Assembly (NCBI RefSeq): GCF_002967765.1
Contig: NZ_PUHY01000001.1
Coordinates: 1 to 64,000 of the forward strand
Source of the DNA: Blastopirellula marina
GTDB lineage: Bacteria; Planctomycetota; Planctomycetia; Pirellulales; Pirellulaceae
Reading direction: 5' to 3'
DNA: 64,000 bases
Shown here: one piece after another, positions 57,552 to 64,000 of the stretch
How positions within the stretch are numbered: the first letter of the stretch is position 1
Layout of the letters: every line of letters starts with the position of its first letter
Position numbers and translations under genes: made by a program
The notes under the pieces: model-generated
Database searches by the model: none
The model's input: only the letters and a program-made list of their open reading frames with translations
Told to the model about the DNA's origin: nothing

Positions 57552-58748
57552 TCATTGACCATCGTGCAGAAGATCTTGAGGGTGATTTCTGCGGAATTCG
57601 CCCGGTGTTAAGCCCGTCATTCGTTTGAAGAAACGGAGCATGGCGTTCTCGCAGCTGAAGCCCGCCTGTTGACTGATCTCGGCCAAGGTCAGATCAGTTT
57701 GCTTGAGAATATCCTTCAGTACCTTCACCCGAGCAAAACGGATTTCCTCGGCCGGAGAACGCTTAAGAACTTTACGAAAGCGTTCTTCTAAGGAACGTCG
57801 TGAGACGTCCAAGTGACGCGTCAAATCCGAAACACTGATTGCGACATCACAGTTTCGCTTAATAAACGCTACGGCATCCTGAACGAGTGTGTCGGCCGCA
57901 AAGACCGTGTCGGTCGAGGCTTTCTCAACGATTCCTTCAGGTGCCACCAAAAGTGGCGTATGGCGTGGCTTGCCTCCGGAAATCAGGCGATGCAGTTCTT
58001 TTGCCGACTCGTATCCGACCTGTTCGACACGCTGCTCGATGTACGAGATCGGCATCGGCGAAAGCTTCGATACCAGCGGATCATTCTCGACGGCCAGAAC
58101 AGCCACATCGTTGGGGACGTTAATACCTTCGGCGCTACATGTGAGCATGATCTCACGCGCCTGAATCGTGTTCCACGCCACAATACCCACCGGTTTCGGG
58201 AGAGTCCGAACCCATTGCACCAAGCGATCTCGCTGGAAATCAAAGTCTGGCTGTGGCACGGCAGGATCAGGAGCAAACTGATAGGTGCGGCAACCGGCAT
58301 TCTCCGCTGCCGTAACCAGTTCGGGCAGGACAGCATCTTGGTAACTGTAGTAGAGCGGTGGGCCGATATAGCCGATGTGCTCGAAGCCGCGATTGACGAA
58401 AAACTCCCCTGCCAATCGGCCAGCTGCTTGCGGATCGGCAATCACCTTAGGAAAGCGATGGCTATGGACGCCATGCCACGAGACATTAATCGTCGGCAAG
58501 TTGTGTTTGGCGATGGATTGCCGGAGCGGTTCGTCCGAAATACGTGAGATGACCCCCTGCCCTTGCCAATCGGTGGGAAGGGAAGGTGGTGTTTTGACGC
58601 CACGCGGATGCAGCCAGAAATCCCACCCACCATGCTCGGCCGCAAATCGAGCAATGCCATCCATGATGCTTCGGCTCCAATGGCTTTCGTTTAGAATCAG
58701 GAGGGCAATACGGAGGCGATCTGGGTAGGCGGAAATCCGCTTAATCAT
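57552..58748 (-). CDS. XylR-like AraC-family regulator
   Basis: 398-aa protein from ATG 58748 (MIKRISAYPDRLRIALLIL). Residues ~10-275 are a periplasmic-binding-protein-like ligand domain (HIGYIGPPLYYSYQD, DVAVLAVENDPLVS). The C-terminus (~290-395) is an AraC-type double HTH (ISVSDLTRHLDVSRRSLEERF then AEISQQAGFSCENAMLRFFKR, split). This fits the XylR type, regulators of sugar utilisation. The sugar cannot be read. It is divergent from the exported Ntn-hydrolase gene at 59089. Confidence 0.85.
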   Translation of the reverse strand: MIKRISAYPDRLRIALLILNESHWSRSIMDGIARFAAEHGGWDFWLHPRGVKTPPSLPTDWQGQGVISRISDEPLRQSIAKHNLPTINVSWHGVHSHRFPKVIADPQAAGRLAGEFFVNRGFEHIGYIGPPLYYSYQDAVLPELVTAAENAGCRTYQFAPDPAVPQPDFDFQRDRLVQWVRTLPKPVGIVAWNTIQAREIMLTCSAEGINVPNDVAVLAVENDPLVSKLSPMPISYIEQRVEQVGYESAKELHRLISGGKPRHTPLLVAPEGIVEKASTDTVFAADTLVQDAVAFIKRNCDVAISVSDLTRHLDVSRRSLEERFRKVLKRSPAEEIRFARVKVLKDILKQTDLTLAEISQQAGFSCENAMLRFFKRMTGLTPGEFRRNHPQDLLHDGQ

Positions 58749-59088
58749 GGTTGGCTTCTCTTGCAGGGTCTGGTGTCTCTTAGTCTCCGCCGGAGGGACT
58801 TTTTCGTCGCTCGCAACTAAAAGCGCTACCTCAATATGCAACTAATGGACCAATTCAACCGCCGTGAGAGGCCATTCGTTTGCCCGAAGGTGGGTAACCC
58901 TATTAAAGTCGGACTCATCGCGTCGCACCCGGAAAAATCGAACATTTTTCTGCGCAGAAGGACATTGCGACTACCCGAGCGACCAGAGATAGTTGTGCTT
59001 AGGACATTGCAGAGATGCCCACTTTTAAGGCATTTGAAGCGTGTCCCGCGTTGCCTGCCCCTGTTTTCCTTCGCTTCAAGGACCAACC
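58749..59088. other. divergent intergenic region
   Basis: 340 bp between the XylR-like regulator and the Ntn-hydrolase gene; no gene supported. It must carry both promoters; no confident operator was identified. Confidence 0.35.
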
Positions 59089-60366
59089 ATGAAGTCCCGT
59101 TCAAGTTGGCAAATTCCCCTTACGCTTCTTGCCCTCGCACTGGCATCAACCACGACGGTCACCACTGAATTGCAGGCCTGCACGACCGCAGTGATTAGCG
59201 GCAAGGCGACCCTCGATGGCCGTCCAATTCTGTGGAAAAACCGCGATACGAGCTCGGATCGCCATAACGAAGTTGCCGTCATTGAAGGGGGTAAGTTCAA
59301 GGCGATTGCGGTGGTCAATGCAGGCCAACGGAAAACGGTTTGGATGGGGGTCAACGAGGCAGGTTTCTGCATTGAAAACTCGCTGAGTAAAGACCTGGCC
59401 GTCGAAGGTTCCTCAGGGCCCGGCAACGGGACAACCATGCGAATGGCCTTACAGACATGTGCCACCGTCGAGGACTTTCAGAAGCTGCTCGAGAAGACCA
59501 ACAAAACGGGTCGCTCTACCGTGGCGAACTATGGCGTGATCGATGCCCAAGGTGGCGCTGCTTTGTTCGAGACCGGTCCAAAGTCGTTCACTCTCTTCGA
59601 TGCCAACGATCCCAAAGTTGCCCCCAACGGCTATATCGTTCGATCGAACTTCGCGACGACTGCTCAAAAACTCAGTGCGAATCCAGCACGCGATCAACTT
59701 ACTAATATCTACTCCGGCGACCGTTACCTTTGCGCTTGCCGAACGTTGGAAGCTTGCCGCGAGGATCAAGTTATTTCACTGCAAGAGGTCATCCGGAATT
59801 GCGCTCGTGATTTGAGCGATCCAAGCGGCAAGCCATACCCAGGTTCCATCAATGGTTCGGCGGGAAGCTTGCCAGAAGTGATTTCGACCAAGAATACTAT
59901 CAGCCGCACCACCACCGTCTCGGCCGCCGTGTTTCATGGGGTGAAGCCGGGCGAGGATCCGAAACTAACCACAATGTGGACGATGCTGGGAGATCCGAAG
60001 TTTTCCATCGCGGTTCCTGCATTCTCGATCGGCTCGGTAGCGGATGACCTGGCAGATGAGCAAGGAGGCGAGATCGGTGAAATTGCCATTTCGCTACGAG
60101 ATTGGAACATGACTTCCGACAAAGACGCTATCTACAGCGCCGCAATGCCAGGAATTTGGGTCGACCTGTGGAAAGTGGAAGATCTCCTCATGGAACTTAC
60201 CCTCGCTGCGAAGGAACGCTGGGTAGCAGAGGGCGTCTCGCTGGAAGAGGTAAGGAACCTACAAGAGAAAGCGGCGGAAGCCGCGATGCGAGCTATGGAA
60301 AAGGAATTTTTGGAATCTAAGGAAGCGGCGCTCACGCTACCCGCTCCACAGGCTCCTGCGTTCTAA
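59089..60366 (+). CDS. exported Ntn-hydrolase (penicillin acylase/C45-C59-like)
   Basis: 425-aa protein from ATG 59089 (AAGGA upstream). Signal peptide SWQIPLTLLALALASTTTV, ending just before LQA|CTTAVISG. The exposed Cys would be the catalytic nucleophile of an N-terminal nucleophile hydrolase, followed by RPILWKNRDTSS (~55) and the GVNEAGFCIENSLS block (~95-108). This fits choloylglycine/acyltransferase-type amide hydrolases that act in the periplasm. Substrate unknown. An upstream frame to 59041 is not needed. Confidence 0.75.
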   Translation: MKSRSSWQIPLTLLALALASTTTVTTELQACTTAVISGKATLDGRPILWKNRDTSSDRHNEVAVIEGGKFKAIAVVNAGQRKTVWMGVNEAGFCIENSLSKDLAVEGSSGPGNGTTMRMALQTCATVEDFQKLLEKTNKTGRSTVANYGVIDAQGGAALFETGPKSFTLFDANDPKVAPNGYIVRSNFATTAQKLSANPARDQLTNIYSGDRYLCACRTLEACREDQVISLQEVIRNCARDLSDPSGKPYPGSINGSAGSLPEVISTKNTISRTTTVSAAVFHGVKPGEDPKLTTMWTMLGDPKFSIAVPAFSIGSVADDLADEQGGEIGEIAISLRDWNMTSDKDAIYSAAMPGIWVDLWKVEDLLMELTLAAKERWVAEGVSLEEVRNLQEKAAEAAMRAMEKEFLESKEAALTLPAPQAPAF

Positions 60367-60444
60367 CCACTGCCTGCCAGTTGACGCGTTCGCAAACGAA
60401 TTGACTTCCCCCCCGTGTATCCACCTGAGAAGGTTCTTATATCG

Positions 60445-61239
60445 ATGAAGATCACTCGGTCAGCCATACGGCTACTTTGCATCGGCCTTATCCTCGCCAT
60501 CTTGGCGATGGCCTCGCCATCGGTCACGTTCGCCCAGAAAGCGAATTCGACGCAATTGATTCGCGTTGCAGTTTACGATCACTCCAACGGCGAATCAGCG
60601 GGCTGGAAGAATCTGCAAAAGATCTTGGTACCTGATACCGGTTTCGAAACGACAATGGTTACGCCGCAAGACATTCGCGATGGCGTGCTTAAGGATTATG
60701 ACGTACTGATCATGCCTGGGGGTTCCGGCAGCAAACAATCGTCGATGCTAGAAGAACAAGGCCGAGAGAACATTCGCAACTACGTCTCCTCAGGGGGTTC
60801 GTACGTCGGCATCTGTGCTGGGTCTTATTTGGCTTCCTCGCACTATCCTTGGTCGCTGGGAATCTTGAACGCCAAGGTCTGGGATCGTTCGCACTGGAAT
60901 CGGGGAACCGGAACGATTGAACTTGAATTCTCCAAGAGCGGATGCGAACTGTTGAAGACCGACAAGAGCCAGCTAGAGTGTTACTATGGTCAAGGGCCGT
61001 TGCTGGTCCCTGACAATCAGCCAGACTTACCAGGTTACGAAGTCTTGGCCTCGTATGGCACCGAGATCGCCAAAAAGGGCGCTCCCGAAGGTGCTATGGT
61101 CGGAACGCATGCGATCGTCAGGACGAAGTTTGGTGAAGGCCGCGTAATCTGTTTCAGCCCGCATCCCGAGAAAGACAGTGGACCTCATTCCCTGATGATC
61201 GAAGGGGTTCGTTGGGCAGGTTCGGCGCCGAAAAACTAG
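60445..61239 (+). CDS. exported glutamine amidotransferase-like (BPL_N) protein
   Basis: 264-aa protein from ATG 60445. Signal peptide IRLLCIGLILAILAMASPS, cleavage near TFA|QK. The mature part is a class I GATase-like fold: VAVYDHSNGESAGW, VLIMPGGSGSK and the nucleophile elbow YVGICAGSYLASS (~135), with a late SPHPEKDSGPH (~240). Similar to proteins called biotin-protein-ligase N-terminal-like; no activity is proven. It follows the Ntn-hydrolase by 78 bp and may belong to the same unit. Confidence 0.65.
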   Translation: MKITRSAIRLLCIGLILAILAMASPSVTFAQKANSTQLIRVAVYDHSNGESAGWKNLQKILVPDTGFETTMVTPQDIRDGVLKDYDVLIMPGGSGSKQSSMLEEQGRENIRNYVSSGGSYVGICAGSYLASSHYPWSLGILNAKVWDRSHWNRGTGTIELEFSKSGCELLKTDKSQLECYYGQGPLLVPDNQPDLPGYEVLASYGTEIAKKGAPEGAMVGTHAIVRTKFGEGRVICFSPHPEKDSGPHSLMIEGVRWAGSAPKN

Positions 61240-62048
61240 TTTCCGTCACGCATTTACTCGTCACTCAGCCCAAGGCATTCTTGCCTAGGGCGTCATGCTC
61301 GACTCGCTTCGGTAGGACTTTGCCTTTGATTTTCCATCGCCCCTTTGACCTGCAGACGCTGGACCACGTTGCGCGCATATCGCTTCCTTGTCTGGCCGCA
61401 CGTGCCAAAGAGCATCATTATCCTTGGGACTTGGCCGAGTTGTTTCCAGAACCGAACTCCCGAATCTCATTCGTGGGATATGGAAGCTTGATCAACTTGA
61501 TGTCGGCCCGCCGCTCGTTCTCGGATGAAGTGGTGCGTTGTGCGCGTCCGGTGGTAGTCCTCGGTGCAAGACGAATCTACGAATACGTAATGAGCCCGCG
61601 CGGACGTGGCATCTACGGTGTCGATCACCGCCAAGGTGGATACGGCGTTCTGAACGCACGCGTTTCCAAGGACGACTGGTTCAACGGGGTTGAGTTTCAG
61701 TTGGATATCGATGCTTTCCAATCGCTCCAGATTCGTGAGTCCGCATATGATCTGCTGCCCGCATGGACGGTGGACTGGGAACAGGATGTTCAGGAACCAC
61801 ACCTTTCCTACTTCCTGAGTTGCCGCCGCGAAACCTTTGGCGGTCGACAAACGATCGACTCTGGCATTTTACCGCATCCCAAATACCACGAGGTTTGCGA
61901 GGATGGATGTCGCGCCGTTTCCGGTGACTTCCTCAACGCGTTTCGAGCCAGCACTTGGGTACGCAATGTTCGGATGAGCGACACACCTGAACCACATCAT
62001 CCAGCGCGATCTGATGACTCAGGTCAGTCACCGATCGTCGCTGAATAA
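61212..62048 (+). CDS. gamma-glutamylcyclotransferase-like protein
   Basis: 278 aa in the open frame; the first ~85 residues are poor and the true start may be inside (TTG ~61318 or later). The core reads ISFVGYGSLINLMSARRSF (~88-106), the GYGSL motif of the GGCT fold, then ARRIYEYVMSP and GVLNARVS. The remainder is a divergent GGCT-like domain. It overlaps the end of the previous gene by 28 bp, so co-expression is possible. Nearby DgcA/DgcN suggests glutamyl metabolism, but this is inference. Confidence 0.55.
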   Translation: MGRFGAEKLVSVTHLLVTQPKAFLPRASCSTRFGRTLPLIFHRPFDLQTLDHVARISLPCLAARAKEHHYPWDLAELFPEPNSRISFVGYGSLINLMSARRSFSDEVVRCARPVVVLGARRIYEYVMSPRGRGIYGVDHRQGGYGVLNARVSKDDWFNGVEFQLDIDAFQSLQIRESAYDLLPAWTVDWEQDVQEPHLSYFLSCRRETFGGRQTIDSGILPHPKYHEVCEDGCRAVSGDFLNAFRASTWVRNVRMSDTPEPHHPARSDDSGQSPIVAE

Positions 62049-62072
62049 TTGGGAGCGATCTCACAGCATGCG

Positions 62073-63101
62073 TTACACCAGGCTCGCATCCCAAGTGACA
62101 CCACACCCATACCCTTCGGGGCGGGTGAAGTTACCCTGGTTAAGCTTGACCCCATCGGCAGGCTGGCTTGCCAGAAGGAATGCCCCATCCAAGTCGGCAT
62201 AATCCAAAAGGGGGACCAACTGGGCCGCGGCTGAAATCGCGACATCTGATTCGATCATGCAACCAGCCATGGTCTTCAGCCCGCGAACGTTGGCCTCTCG
62301 CAACATACGAAAAGCAGGGGTCAAACCACCGCACTTGCATAACTTGACGTTAATCCCGTGAAACAGGCCGTCGCATTCCCGAACGTGATGTTCTCGTTGA
62401 CAGCTTTCGTCTGCGATGATTGGCAACGCCGACTCCTCGAAGACGACACGTTTCGACTGGACGGGCGCGTCGGCTGGCAGCGGCTGCTCGATGAACTCGA
62501 CTCCTAGTTCGGCCAGGGTGATTGAATTACGAATGGTCTCCACGACCGTCCAGGCACAGTTCGCGTCAACGCGGAGCATCGCATCGGTGTTCTGCCGCAG
62601 CGCCTCGACAATTTCCAGATCGTTCGGCGTACCCAATTTGACCTTCAGGATCGGCCAGTCGGCGTAGCTTTCAACCTCCCGCAGGACTTCGTCCATGGGG
62701 CCAATAGAAATCGTTACGCTTGATTGAGGCACGTTCCGCCACGATAAACCGTTTCGCTGATAGACCGAACTGGAATTCAACTTTCCATATAAGTCGTGGG
62801 CAGCTTGATCGAGCGCGGATAAAGCGAAATAGTTATCGTCCAGCAGCGGCGCGAAATGGTTCCATAGTGCTTCTGGCGTGGTGAACTCGTAGTCTGCCAA
62901 TTCCGGAACAATCCGTTCAAGTGAAGAAGAGATTGTGGCCGCATCATGACGGTAGTAACTACTTTTGACGGCTTCGCCCAGACCAACGCGTCCCTGGTCG
63001 TGCAGTTCTACGATAACGCTTTCCTGTTCGGTAATCGCTCCTCGCGAAATCGCGAACACCCGGCGCAGGGGGAGCTTGACCTGATGGATATCCAATCTCA
63101 C
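62073..63101 (-). CDS. dgcA: DgcA-type epimerase/racemase, enolase superfamily
   Basis: 342-aa enolase-superfamily enzyme. Lid domain (~1-115), then the barrel: Lys pair in ILKVKLG (~150-155), metal ligands Asp in LRVDANCAWT (~179), Glu in VEFIEQPLP (~205), Asp in PIIADESCQ (~231), and a Lys in INVKLCKCGG (~255). This is the dipeptide (L-Ala-D/L-Glu) epimerase group. With a DUF1611 partner it corresponds to DgcA of the D-glutamate route, where it racemises N-acetyl-glutamate. Its start overlaps the partner's stop by 4 bp. Confidence 0.8.
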   Translation of the reverse strand: MRLDIHQVKLPLRRVFAISRGAITEQESVIVELHDQGRVGLGEAVKSSYYRHDAATISSSLERIVPELADYEFTTPEALWNHFAPLLDDNYFALSALDQAAHDLYGKLNSSSVYQRNGLSWRNVPQSSVTISIGPMDEVLREVESYADWPILKVKLGTPNDLEIVEALRQNTDAMLRVDANCAWTVVETIRNSITLAELGVEFIEQPLPADAPVQSKRVVFEESALPIIADESCQREHHVRECDGLFHGINVKLCKCGGLTPAFRMLREANVRGLKTMAGCMIESDVAISAAAQLVPLLDYADLDGAFLLASQPADGVKLNQGNFTRPEGYGCGVTWDASLV

Positions 63102-64000
63102 GCTCGCACCTTCTTTCCCAGCTCGATCACGGCATCCGCCAGTACGCCCGGCCCGTCACGATACACATCGCAAACGGGCAGACCAAGTTCCTCGGCGACT
63201 CGCGCCTTCTCGACCTCGGCTTCCTCAGGCGTGATGCGACGACCGTTCAACGCAACACCAATCACTTGGCAAGGATTTCTCGCCGAGGCTAACATCTCGT
63301 ACAGCGTGCAAAGCTCTGACAACGACTTGAGGGGCACATGATCCAATCCCTTCGTCGTTTCGCGAGTTGCCTCGTAGCACAGAATGAGGCCGTGTGGCGC
63401 GCAACCATGCAGCAAGCCGACGGTCACCGCCGAGAAGGCCGGGTGGACAGCACTGCCCTGCCCTTCGATCAACAAATAATCGAATTCCGAGTTGTCGAGA
63501 ATCATGTTTTCGATCGATCCATTCACGAAGTCGGAGACGACCGAGTCGATCGGAATCCCACGGCCGGAGATCATGATGCCGGTTTGACCCGTTGCGAGGA
63601 ACCGAGCATTCTCGTTTCGCCGCAGCAATTCTCGTTCGATCTCCAAAGCCGTGAACATTTTGCCGACCGAACAGTCATGGCCCACCGTATGCACTCGAAC
63701 CGAATGGGCTGGAAATGTGGCGTGCTTAGCTGTGTCGCGAAATCGATTTCGTCGGACGTCAATCAGCTTAGCACCGGTCTTATTCGCAATCGCAACAAGT
63801 TCCTCGTCCTCGATCATGTGATCGTGCAAGCCGGAAACGACATCGATGCCTGCATGCACGGCTTCGTGAATGGCATTGCGCATCGCGGCAGGCAATCGTC
63901 CTCCAGGAGGCGAAATGCCGATGAACAACGCATCAGGCTGATCGACTTGACTCAGCGAAGACACCATCGGGGTGTCGCCACCGTGCCCCAAGCACTCGCC
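63098..64000 (-). CDS. dgcN: DgcN-type DUF1611 protein (5' part outside window)
   Basis: The visible C-terminal ~300 residues match DUF1611: a P-loop-like VGHDCSVGKMFTALE, TGQTGIMISGRG and LLIEGQGSAVHPA, plus HVPLKSLSELC. The reading frame runs through to base 64000, so the N-terminus is missing. Coupled to dgcA by a 4-bp overlap. In the DgcN-DgcA pair this protein acetylates D-glutamate; the general DUF1611 fold does not prove it. Confidence 0.75.
   Translation of the reverse strand, partial: GECLGHGGDTPMVSSLSQVDQPDALFIGISPPGGRLPAAMRNAIHEAVHAGIDVVSGLHDHMIEDEELVAIANKTGAKLIDVRRNRFRDTAKHATFPAHSVRVHTVGHDCSVGKMFTALEIERELLRRNENARFLATGQTGIMISGRGIPIDSVVSDFVNGSIENMILDNSEFDYLLIEGQGSAVHPAFSAVTVGLLHGCAPHGLILCYEATRETTKGLDHVPLKSLSELCTLYEMLASARNPCQVIGVALNGRRITPEEAEVEKARVAEELGLPVCDVYRDGPGVLADAVIELGKKVRA

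Noticed and set aside
57813-58547. 244-aa plus-strand frame opposite the XylR-like regulator
   Set aside because: It is the antisense of a protein with clear ligand-binding and AraC domains; no domain of its own.
1-64000. CRISPR array or long tandem repeat
   Set aside because: No regular direct repeats with spacers were found; the only repeats are a few palindromes and short motifs listed above.

Overview
The window reads as a planctomycete chromosome, most likely order Pirellulales. Family content supports this: DUF1559 prepilin-like proteins, a PSCyt1/DUF1549/DUF1553 giant cytochrome protein paired with a Tat-exported DUF1501 protein, PVC-type dehydrogenase/heme fusions, and a XylR-type AraC regulator. 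No rRNA, intact tRNA or CRISPR array was found.

Positions 1-25778 look like the right-hand part of an integrated mobile element. Its right border is a 46-nt 3' fragment of tRNA-Arg(ACG) (25733-25778), followed at once by a tRNA-type terminator on the chromosomal side. A tyrosine recombinase (24053-25222) lies next to it. Leftwards come a Prim-Pol primase, a DUF927 NTPase, two small HTH (excisionase-like) proteins, a winged-helix protein, a divergent pair of unknown proteins, a compact nine-gene leftward operon (9186-14753), an EEP-fold nuclease, a 1944-aa DUF4011-helicase-Vsr-type nuclease (matching the known single-gene anti-phage system Hhe), and an IS407-type IS3 element (130-1362). The left end of the element is outside the window.

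The nine-gene operon is the best candidate for an undescribed system. It encodes a 50-aa membrane protein, a coiled-coil lipoprotein, a DUF1257 (Ycf35-like) protein, a DUF2997 protein, a Ycf46-like AAA+ ATPase, a 316-aa helical protein, two small proteins, and a protein resembling a DNA sliding clamp. Starts and stops overlap or nearly touch in its first part, and terminator-like hairpins lie inside it and at its end.

Positions 25779-64000 are ordinary chromosomal cargo. 25853-34496 is a leftward transport and signalling block: CzcB/CzcA efflux, an exported PepSY-like protein, an OmpR-type regulator, a histidine kinase and a BASS-family transporter. 34704-35380 is a decayed PPP-type phosphatase. 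35585-39649 is a complete Hen1/Pnkp RNA-repair cassette. 39840-54213 holds four very large exported cytochrome/dehydrogenase-type proteins. 54309-57271 holds two DUF1559 proteins and a lipoprotein. The rest encodes a XylR-like regulator, an exported Ntn-hydrolase, an exported GATase1-like protein, a GGCT-like protein, and a DgcA/DgcN pair (the latter running off the window) likely to process D-glutamate or dipeptides.
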